Positions 53,339 to 62,612 of a DNA stretch of 64,000 nt are shown one piece after another. The position numbers and the translations under genes are program-made. This DNA is from an uncultured Oscillospiraceae bacterium (GTDB lineage Bacteria; Bacillota; Clostridia; Oscillospirales; Acutalibacteraceae), in contig URFL01000003.1 in the NCBI GenBank assembly GCA_900547105.1, forward strand, positions 134,214 to 198,213, given 5' to 3'. Position 1 is the stretch's first letter. Each line of letters begins with the position of its first letter. The notes beneath the pieces were generated by a model. The model saw nothing but the letters and a program-made list of their open reading frames with translations, was not told the origin of the DNA and searched no databases.

Positions 53339-55309
53339 TTAAATATCCAGATTCGCCACATACTGGGCGTTTTTCTCAATAAACTCGCGGCGCGGTTCCA
53401 CCTTGTCGCCCATCAAAATGGTGAACGCTTCGTCCGCCGCGGCAGCATCCTCCAGCTCCACCCGCAGCATGGTGCGGAACGCCGGATCCATGGTGGTTTC
53501 CCACAGCTGCTCGGGGTCCATTTCACCAAGACCTTTGTACCGCTGGACATCGGCCTTGCCCTCAAACTCCGCAATATAGCGGTCGCGCTCCTCATCCGAG
53601 AACGCATACCGCAGCTGCTTGCCTTTGGACACCTTGAACAGCGGCGGCTGGGCGATATAGACATGCCCCTCGTCGATCAGCGGGCGCATATAGCGGAAGA
53701 AGAAGGTAAGCAGCAGGGTGCAGATGTGCGAACCGTCGACATCGGCATCCGCCATGATGATGACTTTGCCGTAGCGCAGCTTGGACAGATCAAAGTCGTC
53801 GCCGATGCCGCAGCCCAGCGCCACCACGATCGGAATCAGCTTTTCGTTGCCGTACACTTTATCGAGCCGGGCTTTTTCCACGTTCAGCATTTTGCCCCAC
53901 AGCGGCAAAATCGCCTGATAGTTGCGGTCCCGCCCCTGGATGGCGGAGCCACCTGCCGAGTCACCCTCGACGATGTACAGCTCGGTGCGTTCCGCATCGT
54001 TCCAGATGCAGTCCGCCAGTTTTTCCGGCATACGGGTGGAGGACAAGCCCTTTTTGTTGCGCGCCATTTCGCGCGCCTTTTGCGCCGCCTCGCGCACCCG
54101 CGCGGCGTTGATGGATTTTTCCAGAATCGCTTTGGCGACCGCCGGATTTTCCTCCAGATACGGCGCCAGCTTTTCGTTCAGCAGAGTGGTGATCAGGCTG
54201 CCGATGGCGGTGTTGCCCAGCTTTGCCTTGGTCTGCCCCTCAAACTGCGCGTCCTTCAGCTTCACGCTGATGACCGCGGTCAATCCCTCGCGCACATCGT
54301 CGCCTTTCAGGTTGCTGTCGTTGTCCTTCAACATACCGTGGCGGCGGGCGTAGTCGTTGAGAATACGGGTGATACCGTTTTTGAACGAGTTTTCATGCGT
54401 ACCGCCGTCCACCGTGTGGATGTTGTTGGCGAACGAGATGATGTTTTCGTTGTAGCTGTCGTTGTATTGCAGCGCCACCTCGGCAATGGAATCGCCGTCG
54501 TTGGTCGCAATGTGGATCACATCCGGATGCAGCACCTGATAGCCGCGCGCCTTGTTCATGAAATCCACAAACGAGGAAATACCGCCCTCGTAGCAATATT
54601 CCTGTTCAATGATGTTGTCGGGATTGCGGCGGTCGTTCAGCCGGATGCACAGCCCCGCGTTGAGGAACGCCTGCTCGCGCAGCCGTTTTTGCAGCACATC
54701 AAATTCATATTCGGTGGTTTCGGTGAAGATTTCCGCATCCGCTTTGAACCGGATGGTGGTGCCATCGTGGTCAGAGGTGCCGATCACGGTCAGATCGTTG
54801 ACCGCGTTGCCGCGCTCAAACCGCTGGGCATATACCTTGCCGTCGCGGGAAATTTCCACTTCCAGCCATTCGGACAGCGCGTTCACCACCGACGAACCCA
54901 CGCCGTGCAGACCGCCGGATACCTTATAGCCGCTGCCGCCGAATTTACCGCCGGCGTGCAGTACGGTCAGCACCACCGTGACGGTGGGGATGCCCATTTT
55001 GTCGTGGATACCGACCGGGATACCACGACCGTTATCCTTAACGCTGATGATATCGCCCGGCAAAATGTCCACATCAATGTGGGTGCAATACCCCGCCAAC
55101 GCTTCGTCGATGGAGTTATCCACAATTTCGTACACCAGATGGTGCAATCCGCGCGGGCCGGTGGAGCCGATGTACATACCGGGGCGCTTACGCACCGCTT
55201 CTAGCCCCTCCAGCACCTGGATCTGGCTTTCGTCATAGGCCGCCTCGGTGCGCACCATCTGTTCTTCCTGTTCCAGTTCCTGTTGCAAATCTTTTTCGTT
55301 ATCCGACAT
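53339..55309 (-). CDS. gyrB: DNA gyrase subunit B
   Basis: 656 residues. GHKL ATPase domain (VRKRPGMYIGSTGPRGLHHL, VDNSIDEALAG, DNGRGIPV), transducer, TOPRIM domain (EGDSAGGSA, DADVDGSHI) and C-terminal YKGLGEMDPEQLWETTMDP. GAGGGAGG precedes the ATG. Follows remB by 45 bases. Confidence 0.98.
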   Translation of the reverse strand: MSDNEKDLQQELEQEEQMVRTEAAYDESQIQVLEGLEAVRKRPGMYIGSTGPRGLHHLVYEIVDNSIDEALAGYCTHIDVDILPGDIISVKDNGRGIPVGIHDKMGIPTVTVVLTVLHAGGKFGGSGYKVSGGLHGVGSSVVNALSEWLEVEISRDGKVYAQRFERGNAVNDLTVIGTSDHDGTTIRFKADAEIFTETTEYEFDVLQKRLREQAFLNAGLCIRLNDRRNPDNIIEQEYCYEGGISSFVDFMNKARGYQVLHPDVIHIATNDGDSIAEVALQYNDSYNENIISFANNIHTVDGGTHENSFKNGITRILNDYARRHGMLKDNDSNLKGDDVREGLTAVISVKLKDAQFEGQTKAKLGNTAIGSLITTLLNEKLAPYLEENPAVAKAILEKSINAARVREAAQKAREMARNKKGLSSTRMPEKLADCIWNDAERTELYIVEGDSAGGSAIQGRDRNYQAILPLWGKMLNVEKARLDKVYGNEKLIPIVVALGCGIGDDFDLSKLRYGKVIIMADADVDGSHICTLLLTFFFRYMRPLIDEGHVYIAQPPLFKVSKGKQLRYAFSDEERDRYIAEFEGKADVQRYKGLGEMDPEQLWETTMDPAFRTMLRVELEDAAAADEAFTILMGDKVEPRREFIEKNAQYVANLDI

Positions 55310-55354
55310 GGTGATCCTCCCTGTCTGTTTTGCTATATGCTAACCGTTCTTCGG

Positions 55355-55651
55355 TCAAGTCCCAATGTCAATACCGTCCGCTTCCGTCAGCGGGGCGTAT
55401 CCCCGTGCGGCGCGGCGGCGCAATGTCGCGGGCGCAATCTGGCAAATATACACCGTTTCGTTTCCGTGGGTGTCGGCACACACCACAAACGAACGGGGCA
55501 GCTCGGTCGTGACATTGACCACCCGACCGCCTTTTTGCGCGTCCGCCAAAAAGGAGCGGGTGCTTTTGGAAAGCGTGGTGCCGTCCATATCAAAAATTCC
55601 GACCACCTCGCGCAGCGGCACCACCGTGTCGCCGCCCAAATGGATATACAT
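55355..55651 (-). CDS. remB: RemA/RemB-family extracellular matrix regulator (DUF370)
   Basis: 98 residues. MYIHLGGDTVVPLREVVGIFD and SFVVCADTHGNETVYICQI match YaaB/RemB, encoded between recF and gyrB in B. subtilis exactly as here. RemA relatives bind DNA and activate matrix genes; RemB has a related role. The C-terminus is 15-20 residues longer than the minimal domain. Confidence 0.88.
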   Translation of the reverse strand: MYIHLGGDTVVPLREVVGIFDMDGTTLSKSTRSFLADAQKGGRVVNVTTELPRSFVVCADTHGNETVYICQIAPATLRRRAARGYAPLTEADGIDIGT

Positions 55652-55671
55652 ACCCGCCGCCTCCTATGGTT

Positions 55672-55959
55672 TTAGAGATTGAATTTTCCGGATGGCGCGT
55701 TTTCGTCCAGCAGCTGCAGCCGGTGGCGGTACAGCTGGTTGATGTTTTTCACCGCCTGACCGCCCAGCTTGGCGATAAGTCCCAGCAGAATCAGCAACGC
55801 CACCGCGCTGAACCCGATCCACGACAGCCGGTAGCAGCACACCGCCACAAATGCCGCGATCACCACCACAAAGCCTGCAATGGTCAGCGCCAGCACCCGC
55901 CGCCGTTTTTGTTTGGTTTCGCGCTCCAACCGGTCGCGCTCTTGTTCATAAGACGCCAT
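55672..55959 (-). CDS. Small two-helix membrane protein
   Basis: 95 residues: a charged N-terminus (QERDRLERETKQKRRR), two hydrophobic helices (about 25-68) and a basic tail. ATG at 55959 is favoured over 55965 by spacing to AAAAGGA; the recF stop overlaps this start region, so the gene is coupled to recF. Family not recognised. Confidence 0.68.
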   Translation of the reverse strand: MASYEQERDRLERETKQKRRRVLALTIAGFVVVIAAFVAVCCYRLSWIGFSAVALLILLGLIAKLGGQAVKNINQLYRHRLQLLDENAPSGKFNL

Positions 55960-55961
55960 AC

Positions 55962-57068
55962 TCATCCGTCCTTTTGGGTAATCTCGCCGTGCGCCACTTC
56001 AAATGCGCGCCCTTTGGTCAGGCGGCGCAGCGGCGCCGGATCGCAGCAGGTGATCATCACCTGCCACCCGTCGATATGGTTCAAAATATAATCCTGCCGC
56101 GACAGATCCAGCTCGCTCATTACATCGTCCAGCAGCATCACCGGCTGTTCGCCGGTGGCTTGCCGCAGCAGCGTCGCCTCCGCCAGTTTCAGCGCCAGCA
56201 CCGCCGAGCGTTTTTGCCCCTGCGAGCCGTACACCCGCGCGGATTGCCCGTCAATCAGCACTTCCAAATCGTCGCGGTGCACCCCGGCAGTGGTAAATCC
56301 CGCCGCCCGATCCGCCGCCCGCCGCTGCAAAAGCGTTTGCAGCAGATGCTCTGCCGCCTCGGCGGGGGTGGTATATTCGTCTCCGGCAGCGGACACATAC
56401 CGCAGCTGCAGCTGCTCGCGTCCGGAGGATAACCCGTCGTAATTACCGGCAGTCACCGGCTGCAGCTGCTGCCAATACCGGCGGCGCGCGTCAAACACCG
56501 CCGCGCCGGTTTGCGCCAGTCGCGCATCCCACACATCCAGCATATCGCCCGGCAGCACCGCGCCCGCCTGCGCCTCTTTCAGCAGCGCGTTTCGCTGCCG
56601 CAGCACGCGGGTATACGCCGCCAGATCCGGCATGTATGCGGGACGCAGCTGACAGATTGCCGCGTCCATAAACCGCCGCCGCTGCTCGGGTCCGTCCTCC
56701 ACCAGCGATAAATGCGCCGGCGAAAATACCACCGCGCAAAACCGCCCGGTCATCCGGGTGGGCGACGGCTGCTTGATGCCGTTGAGCGTGACGCTGCGGC
56801 GGTCGCGAATGGTAATGGCGGCCGTCTGTTCCCGCTCTTCGGCGAAAAATTCCAGAGAGATCGCCGCGCGATCGGCTTGAAACCCGACCATTTCGCGGTC
56901 TTTGGCGCCCCGAAAGCTCTTGCCTCCGGTGAACAGCCACATGACTTCCAAAAAATTGGTTTTGCCCTGCGCGTTTTCCCCGAACAGAATGTTCACGCCC
57001 GGATCCAACGCGCATTCCCCTTTTTGCAGATTGCGGAAGCCGTCAAAGGTGAGTCGGTCAGCCCTCAT
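55962..57068 (-). CDS. recF: DNA repair/recombination protein RecF
   Basis: 368 residues. LTFDGFRNLQKGECALDPG, the P-loop FGENAQGKTNFLE, and the ABC-type signature YGSQGQKRSAVLALKLAEA with MLLDDVMSELD. RecF loads RecA at gaps via RecR. The start at 57068 overlaps the yaaA end by 11 bases; the longer open frame upstream is the yaaA shadow. Confidence 0.96.
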   Translation of the reverse strand: MRADRLTFDGFRNLQKGECALDPGVNILFGENAQGKTNFLEVMWLFTGGKSFRGAKDREMVGFQADRAAISLEFFAEEREQTAAITIRDRRSVTLNGIKQPSPTRMTGRFCAVVFSPAHLSLVEDGPEQRRRFMDAAICQLRPAYMPDLAAYTRVLRQRNALLKEAQAGAVLPGDMLDVWDARLAQTGAAVFDARRRYWQQLQPVTAGNYDGLSSGREQLQLRYVSAAGDEYTTPAEAAEHLLQTLLQRRAADRAAGFTTAGVHRDDLEVLIDGQSARVYGSQGQKRSAVLALKLAEATLLRQATGEQPVMLLDDVMSELDLSRQDYILNHIDGWQVMITCCDPAPLRRLTKGRAFEVAHGEITQKDG

Positions 57069-57285
57069 GCGCCTGTACCCGATACACGGCGGGGTCGCCC
57101 TGCACCTGCGCTTCGTCGCCGGGCACCATCTTTTTTCCGCGCATGGTGCATACCTCGCCATTGACCAGCACCTGTCCCGACTGCACAAGAATTTTGGCGT
57201 GACCGCCGGTTTGGGCAGCTCCCGCCAGCTTCAGCAGCGCATCCAGCCGGATAAAGGGGGTATCAATCAAAATATCCTGTTTCAT
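57058..57285 (-). CDS. yaaA: S4-domain RNA-binding protein YaaA
   Basis: 75 residues with the S4 pattern IRLDALLKLAGAAQTGGHAK..VQSGQVLVNGE. Its invariant place between dnaN and recF and one-base gap to dnaN support the call. In Firmicutes it is linked to ribosome assembly. Confidence 0.94.
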   Translation of the reverse strand: MKQDILIDTPFIRLDALLKLAGAAQTGGHAKILVQSGQVLVNGEVCTMRGKKMVPGDEAQVQGDPAVYRVQAHEG

Positions 57286-57286
57286 A

Positions 57287-58390
57287 TTACGCCTTCAATC
57301 GCACCGGCAGCACCAGGAACAAAAACGATTCCCCATCCACCGGCAATATTTTCATGGGCGACACCGGACCGTTCAGCTGAATACGCACCTCATCGGTTTC
57401 GGCATTTTTCAGCGCATCCAGCAAAAACCGGCTGTTAAAGCCCATTTCTTCTTCCTGTCCGTCGGTCGCATCGGTCGCGATCACATCCTTGGCACTGCCC
57501 AGCGGGGTGGTGCAGGAGATGGTGATGCTGTCCTGTTGAAACCGGCATACCAGCGGCGATTTCACCCGGTCGTTGATAACCAGCGACGCGCGCTCTACCC
57601 CATCGGTGAGGGCGCGGGTGCTAACCCGGATCTCGGTAGTGACCTGCGGCGGAATCGCTTTTTGATACGACAGAAAATCGCCCTCCAGCAAACGGGAGAT
57701 CACCGAATACCCGCCGATCTCGGTCAAAATATGCTGGCGACCCACCCGCATGGTGGCAAGCTCTTCGCCGTCGCCCAGCAATTTCAGCAGCTCGCTGAGC
57801 GTTTTGCCGGGCACCACAAACTGGGTATCCAGATCGCTGTCCACCGCTTCGCAGCGGATGGCAAGCCGCGAGCCGTCCACCGCCACCAGCCGCAGCTGGT
57901 GATTTTCCACGGTGAACTGCACGCCGGTATGTACCGGACGAATATCGGTTTGCGCCACAGCAAACAGCGTTTGCCGGATCATGCTTTTCAGCGTTTCCTC
58001 CGCCAGCAAGATCTCGTCGCCATCGGCCACGGTGGGCAGCTCGGGATATTCCGCCGCGTCAATGCCCATGATGGAAAAATCCGCTTCGCCGCTGCGAATC
58101 ACGGTCTGGTACCGGTCGTCGGTTTCCAGCTCCACCCGGTCGCCCGGCAGCTTGCGCACAATGTCGCCGAACAGGCGGGCGTTCAGCACGATCTGACCCG
58201 ATTGCGCCACATCGGCTTCGATGGTTTTCATAATGCCCAGCTCCAGGTTATAGCCCGCGAGCAGCAGCTGTGAACCGATCGCCCGCAGCAAAATACCATC
58301 CAACACGGAAATCGAGGACTTGCCGGTGACGGCACGCTGAACATTGCTGACCGCGCTGATCAGCTCCTGCTTATCGCATACGATTTTCAA
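57287..58390 (-). CDS. dnaN: DNA polymerase III beta sliding clamp
   Basis: About 367 residues forming a clamp half-ring with three similar domains; conserved segments are AEYPELPTV, VAVDGSRLAIR and the C-terminal PVRLKA. An ATG at 58402 exists but touches the ribosome binding site (GAAAGGATG); a TTG at 58390 is ten bases from AAAGGA and gives MKIVCDKQELISAV, aligning with the B. subtilis start. The longer form would add only four residues. Confidence 0.95.
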   Translation of the reverse strand: MKIVCDKQELISAVSNVQRAVTGKSSISVLDGILLRAIGSQLLLAGYNLELGIMKTIEADVAQSGQIVLNARLFGDIVRKLPGDRVELETDDRYQTVIRSGEADFSIMGIDAAEYPELPTVADGDEILLAEETLKSMIRQTLFAVAQTDIRPVHTGVQFTVENHQLRLVAVDGSRLAIRCEAVDSDLDTQFVVPGKTLSELLKLLGDGEELATMRVGRQHILTEIGGYSVISRLLEGDFLSYQKAIPPQVTTEIRVSTRALTDGVERASLVINDRVKSPLVCRFQQDSITISCTTPLGSAKDVIATDATDGQEEEMGFNSRFLLDALKNAETDEVRIQLNGPVSPMKILPVDGESFLFLVLPVRLKA

Positions 58391-58402
58391 AGCATCCCTC
58401 AT

Positions 58403-58753
58403 CCTTTCTGTTTATCATCTCATCTGTTCATCAAAAAAGAAATGTAGATATATATCATATATATCTTTCTTTATTTTATCGTAGTAGTAGGGGGTGTGGA
58501 AACGGTGGAAAAGTGTCGCGAACGGGCTTGTCCGCAGGAAAAAACGGGTGGCGTTTCCAGTGAATAAGCGGGGGGACAGCCCGGGGAAACCGAGGGGAAA
58601 ATTTTCGGACATTTTTCACCGTTTTCCCCAAAGTTTTGCACGGGAAAAATCTTGTGGAAACAACGGGCATAACTTGCGGAAAAAAATCAAAAGTTTACCC
58701 ATTTTCCACGGGGAAAGTTTCGGGGGTATGTTCAAAGAAACCTGCGGGCGGCA
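58403..58753. other. oriC: DnaA boxes with DnaA-trio unwinding element
   Basis: The dnaA-dnaN interval. On the plus strand TAGTAGTAG (58482-58490), a GGGG cluster, then DnaA boxes TGTGGAAAC (58495-58503) and GGTGGAAAA (58504-58512). This order, trios then GC cluster then two boxes, is the basal unwinding system described in B. subtilis. An AT-only stretch (58445-58480) lies on the unwinding side. Further boxes at 58653-58661 (TGTGGAAAC) and 58702-58710 (TTTTCCACG). Confidence 0.88.
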
Positions 58754-60088
58754 TCACATATCGCTGACATTTTTGATAATATCATTCACCATTCCGCGGA
58801 AGGACGGATCGCGCTGCATCATCTCTTCCACCTTTTTGATCGCGTAAACAATGGTGGAATGGTCGCGCGCACCGAAGAATTTGCCCACATTTTCGGTGGA
58901 CAGGCCGGTGATGGTACGCACCACATAGGACGAAACCTGACGCGCGCGGGACACCGCCGCGGTGCGTTTTTGCGACAAAATATCCTCCGGTGTCACATTC
59001 ATGGTGCGGGACACCTCGCTGATGACCCGATCCACAATCACTTCGGTGGGGGGATTTTCGCTTTGCAGATCGCGGATCGCCATTTTGGCGGTGTTGATGT
59101 TAGCACGCTCGCCGGTCAGCTCGCATTGCGCCCACAGCTTTTTGATCACGCCCTCCAACTGGCGGACGTTGCTTTTCAGCTGTCCGGCAATGTAGGCGGC
59201 GACATCGTTGTCAATATCCACGCCGAAAATCTGCGCCTTGCGCTTGATGATGGCGATGCGGGTTTCCAGATCCGGCGGCTGAATATCCGCCAGCAGCCCC
59301 ATTTCAAACCGCGACCGCAGACGATCCGACAGGGTGGCGATCTCTTTGGGCGGCCGGTCGGAGGTGAGCACCACCTGCTTGTTAGCCTGGTGCAGCGCAT
59401 TGAAAGTGTAGAAAAATTCGTCCATGGTGGATTCCTTGCCGGAGATAAACTGGATATCGTCCACCATCAGCACATCCACCTGGCGGTATTTGTTGCGGAA
59501 ATCCTCCGGTGTTTTGTTCTTGATCGCTTCGATCAGCTCGTTGGTCATAAATTCGCAGGTGGTGTACAGAATATTGGCACCCGGTGTGTTCTTTTTGATC
59601 TCGTTGCCAATGGCGTACAGCAGGTGGGTTTTGCCCAGTCCCGAACCGCCATATATAAATAAAGGATTATAACGGCTGGCAGGATGCTTCGCTACCGCTT
59701 GCGAAGCCGCGTGGGCATATTTGTTGGACGGGCCGACAATGAAGTTTTCAAACGAGTATTCGTAATTGGAAGAATCGTTAGAAAACAGATTGCCGGAGGT
59801 ATCCTGCTCCGCCGTTTGCGGCTGGGCGGAGGCGTCGTCCCCCGCAATAATTTTCAAATCAAGCTGCAGCCCCAGCACTTCCCAGATAGCTTTTTTGATT
59901 TTCCCCTCGTATTGACCGAGAATGACCTGACGCTGAAAACCGCTTTCAACATAAAATACCATCGTATCGCCTTCGATGCTGCGCGGCTCCAGCGGCGAAA
60001 TCCAGGTGTTAAAGCCGACCTCACTCAGATCCGGCATGGCGCGCAGGTAGTCCAGCACCCCGGACCAGGCTTCCTTTATCGTTTCCAT
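58754..60088 (-). CDS. dnaA: Chromosomal replication initiator DnaA
   Basis: 444 residues. Domain I (1-85), linker, AAA+ domain III with Walker A GGSGLGKTH and Walker B VDVLMVDDIQF, and DNA-binding domain IV with FFGARDHSTIVYAIKKV. The ATG at 60088 follows GAAAGGCAG. Bounded by box-containing intergenic regions on both sides. Confidence 0.98.
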   Translation of the reverse strand: METIKEAWSGVLDYLRAMPDLSEVGFNTWISPLEPRSIEGDTMVFYVESGFQRQVILGQYEGKIKKAIWEVLGLQLDLKIIAGDDASAQPQTAEQDTSGNLFSNDSSNYEYSFENFIVGPSNKYAHAASQAVAKHPASRYNPLFIYGGSGLGKTHLLYAIGNEIKKNTPGANILYTTCEFMTNELIEAIKNKTPEDFRNKYRQVDVLMVDDIQFISGKESTMDEFFYTFNALHQANKQVVLTSDRPPKEIATLSDRLRSRFEMGLLADIQPPDLETRIAIIKRKAQIFGVDIDNDVAAYIAGQLKSNVRQLEGVIKKLWAQCELTGERANINTAKMAIRDLQSENPPTEVIVDRVISEVSRTMNVTPEDILSQKRTAAVSRARQVSSYVVRTITGLSTENVGKFFGARDHSTIVYAIKKVEEMMQRDPSFRGMVNDIIKNVSDM

Positions 60089-60403
60089 GTAAAACTGCCT
60101 TTCCTCAAAAAATCAACAGCAGCTGTCGCTGCCGGTAGCTATAAAAAGAATAAAACCCATATATAATCATTATATCATATTTTTTTGGCTTTTACAACGC
60201 CCATTTTCACGTTTTTCCAAAATAGGGTGAAGAGGGCACAAAAACGGAAAAACGGCTATATGGGGCGTTAAAACGCCATTACGGAGATTTGGGTGGTTTT
60301 GACCCCATCCACAAGATGTGGTGGACAACGGCAAAAAAATTACGATTTTCCACAACGCGACAAAAGAAAGTGAAGAAACCGGCGGGTTTTTTTCCTTTTT
60401 TAG
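60089..60403. other. dnaA-rpmH interval with further DnaA boxes
   Basis: No gene. Boxes include CCATCCACA (60305-60313) opposed by a TGTGG at 60317, and TTTTCCACA (60346-60354). With the dnaA-dnaN cluster this gives the two-part origin layout of B. subtilis; the boxes may also autoregulate dnaA. Confidence 0.65.
60169..60197 (-). promoter_or_regulatory. Promoter of dnaA
   Basis: On the minus strand TTGTAA (60192-60197), 17 bases, TATAAT (60169-60174). Confidence 0.82.
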
Positions 60404-60433
60404 TTGACTTTTTGCAGTTTTCTGGTATATAAT
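60404..60433 (+). promoter_or_regulatory. Promoter of rpmH
   Basis: TTGACT (60404-60409), 18 bases, TATAAT (60428-60433). Confidence 0.85.
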
Positions 60434-60489
60434 ATATCCTCGCAAGGCTATAGGGCCACCATCTTGGTTATCCGAAAGGAGGATGACGC

Positions 60490-60624
60490 ATGCTTCGTAC
60501 GTATCAGCCGAAAAAACGGCATCGGAAAATGGAACATGGTTTCCGCAAAAGAATGGCGACTGCCAACGGACGCAAGGTTCTGGCTCGCAGAAGAGCGAAG
60601 GGTAGAGCACGCCTTACCTACTAA
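60490..60624 (+). CDS. rpmH: 50S ribosomal protein L34
   Basis: 44 residues, very basic: MLRTYQPKKRHRKMEHGFRK through ARRRAKGRARLTY, a full-length L34 with the B. subtilis-type TYQP start. GAAAGGAGG precedes the ATG at 60490. Divergent from dnaA and followed by an attenuator-like terminator before rnpA. Confidence 0.97.
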   Translation: MLRTYQPKKRHRKMEHGFRKRMATANGRKVLARRRAKGRARLTY

Positions 60625-60625
60625 G

Positions 60626-60656
60626 AAAGAGCCACCTTTGTGTGGCTTTTTTTTGT
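60626..60656 (+). terminator. Terminator/attenuator between rpmH and rnpA
   Basis: AGCCAC/GTGGCT stem with eight T residues two bases after the rpmH stop; partial read-through would set the rpmH:rnpA ratio. Confidence 0.8.
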
Positions 60657-60708
60657 AGGTATTGTTGGGTGCGTCGGGGCGTTTTTCGGCGCAGAAAGCG
60701 GGGATACA

Positions 60709-61044
60709 ATGGCGGCGTTTACCGTTATCAAGGAAAATCGGGATTTTCAGATCCTGTATCGCCGGGGCAAATCGCAGGTGCATCCCTGTCTGGTGACCTA
60801 TCTGCGGCGTACCCGCCGGGGCGAGGTGCGGGTGGGCATCACCACCGGTAAAAAAGTGGGCGGCGCTGTCCAGCGCAACCGCTGCCGCCGCATCATCCGC
60901 GAAGCGTTTCGCCAGCTGTATCCGCAAACCACCGGCGGGTTTGACATTGTGTTTGTCGCCCGCGGGCGCACCACCCGCTGCAAAAGTGACGAGCTGCGCA
61001 CAATTATGGAACAGCATTTGCGCCAGGGCGGCGTGATCGTATGA
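60709..61044 (+). CDS. rnpA: Ribonuclease P protein component
   Basis: 111 residues. FTVIKENRDFQILYRRGKS and the RNA-binding helix with the RNR signature (VQRNRCRRIIREAFRQ). ATG at 60709 follows AAAGCGGGG; the frame is open to 60640 but that lies in the terminator. Overlaps yidD by four bases. Confidence 0.95.
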   Translation: MAAFTVIKENRDFQILYRRGKSQVHPCLVTYLRRTRRGEVRVGITTGKKVGGAVQRNRCRRIIREAFRQLYPQTTGGFDIVFVARGRTTRCKSDELRTIMEQHLRQGGVIV

Positions 61045-61274
61045 AACGGCTGTTTATCGCGCTGATCCGGTTTTACCAGCGGGCGATTTCGCCGCGAAAA
61101 CCCTCGTGCTGCCGCTTTTCCCCCACCTGCTCGGCCTACGCGATCGAAGCGATCGAGCGTTTTGGCGCGCTCAAGGGCGGAGCACTCGCGTTGTGGCGCA
61201 TTTTGCGCTGCAACCCTTTTGGCGGATCGGGGTATGACCCGGTTCCGGAAAAACAAGACAAACGCAAACGATAA
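61041..61274 (+). CDS. yidD: Membrane protein insertion efficiency factor YidD
   Basis: 77 residues with the family pattern YQRAISPRKPSCCRFSPTCSAYAIEAIERFG and a RILRCNPFGGSGYDPVP end. Inner-face membrane-associated helper of YidC. Start overlaps rnpA stop (ATGA). Confidence 0.95.
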   Translation: MKRLFIALIRFYQRAISPRKPSCCRFSPTCSAYAIEAIERFGALKGGALALWRILRCNPFGGSGYDPVPEKQDKRKR

Positions 61275-61385
61275 CGCCGCCCGCATCGGGCGCGGCATTT
61301 CTCCCGGGCTTCCTCCACTTCGTTTGCCGGGTGCCGGTTATCACATCAGATCGGCGGGGCGCTGCCCCGCATGGGAGGATCGTTT

Positions 61386-62582
61386 ATGCAAATTTTTGAC
61401 ATCATTGCCATCCCGCTGGGATACATCCTGCACTTCATCTACAACATCTTCGGCAACTACTTCGTGTCGATTTTCCTGTTCACCCTGCTGGTGCGGGCGG
61501 CGATGTTCCCGTTGTCGCTGAAATCGCAAAAATCGCAGGCGGAACGCGCCAAGCTGGCGCCGCGGCTGGAACGGCTGCAAAAAAAATACGCGCAGGATCC
61601 CAAAAAGCTGCAGCAAAAGCAAATGGAGCTGTACGAAAAAAACGGCGTCAGCATGACCGGCGGTTGTTTGCCGATGGCGGTGCAGATGATCATTCTGTTT
61701 GGTATCATCTCGGCCATTTACAAGCCGCTGACCCATCTGATTCAAATGCCCAGCGAGGTCATCAGCACCAGTATTTCCGCTGTGACGCTGGATAAGGACG
61801 AAAAAAATGCGGATAAGTTCAGCGAAAACGAGCTGAAGGGTTACTACGGCGAGCTGAAAATGCTCAGCAAGCTGGAAGAAAACAAAGCCGACATTCGCGC
61901 AAATATCGAAGCGCTGGACAAATCCGTTTTGAAAAACAAAACCGCTGACCAGTATATCAGCGAAATGGAAACGGTCAACCAGAAATTCACCATCTTTGGT
62001 CAGTCGATGTTGAAAAACCCCGGCGAGGGCGGTTTCAAAAACATCAACATTCTGTGGCTGATCCCGCTGCTGTCTGGTTTGACGGCGCTGGCATCGGCGA
62101 TGATCTCGCTGCACTACACCAACATGGCACAGGGTGTGAAACAACCCGGTCAGGGCTGCACCAATGTCATGATGATGGCGTTGATGCCGCTGTTCTCGCT
62201 GTATATCACCTTCACGGTGCCCGGCGGTGTCGGTATCTACTGGATTTGTTCCAACCTGATCGCGGTGTTGCAAACGGTGATACTCAACAATATTTATAAC
62301 CCCGCCAAGATCCGCGCCCAGGCGCAGGCGGAATACGATGAGCGCCGCCGTCAGAAAGCGGAAGATAAAAAGCGGCTGGCGGAAGCCCGTAAACGCGAGC
62401 AGTCCGAGCTGCAAAAGGCGATCAACGAGCAAAACGCGAACGGCAAAAAGAAAAAGAACACCGGCAAACCCAAAGCGGAAAAACCCGCCGAAAAGGAAAC
62501 GGAAGAGCCGGCGGCAAAACCCGAACCGGATGCGACCGAGCAAGCACCGGCGGAGGATAACGAGAACAATGCGGACGCGTAA
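61386..62582 (+). CDS. yidC: YidC/Oxa1 membrane protein insertase
   Basis: 398 residues. Five-helix insertase core: FLFTLLVRAAMFPLSLKSQKSQ with the conserved hydrophilic-groove arginine, a cytoplasmic coiled hairpin, GGCLPMAVQMIILFG, and later helices FSLYITFTVPGGVGIYWICS. A hydrophilic insert at about 140-195 enlarges the first extracytoplasmic loop. There is no lipoprotein signal. The C-terminal 95 residues are Lys/Glu/Ala/Pro-rich and probably bind ribosomes. GGGAGG precedes the ATG at 61386. Confidence 0.95.
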   Translation: MQIFDIIAIPLGYILHFIYNIFGNYFVSIFLFTLLVRAAMFPLSLKSQKSQAERAKLAPRLERLQKKYAQDPKKLQQKQMELYEKNGVSMTGGCLPMAVQMIILFGIISAIYKPLTHLIQMPSEVISTSISAVTLDKDEKNADKFSENELKGYYGELKMLSKLEENKADIRANIEALDKSVLKNKTADQYISEMETVNQKFTIFGQSMLKNPGEGGFKNINILWLIPLLSGLTALASAMISLHYTNMAQGVKQPGQGCTNVMMMALMPLFSLYITFTVPGGVGIYWICSNLIAVLQTVILNNIYNPAKIRAQAQAEYDERRRQKAEDKKRLAEARKREQSELQKAINEQNANGKKKKNTGKPKAEKPAEKETEEPAAKPEPDATEQAPAEDNENNADA

Positions 62583-62612
62583 GCGCGCCGTTGTAAGAAA
62601 GGAAGAACCATT

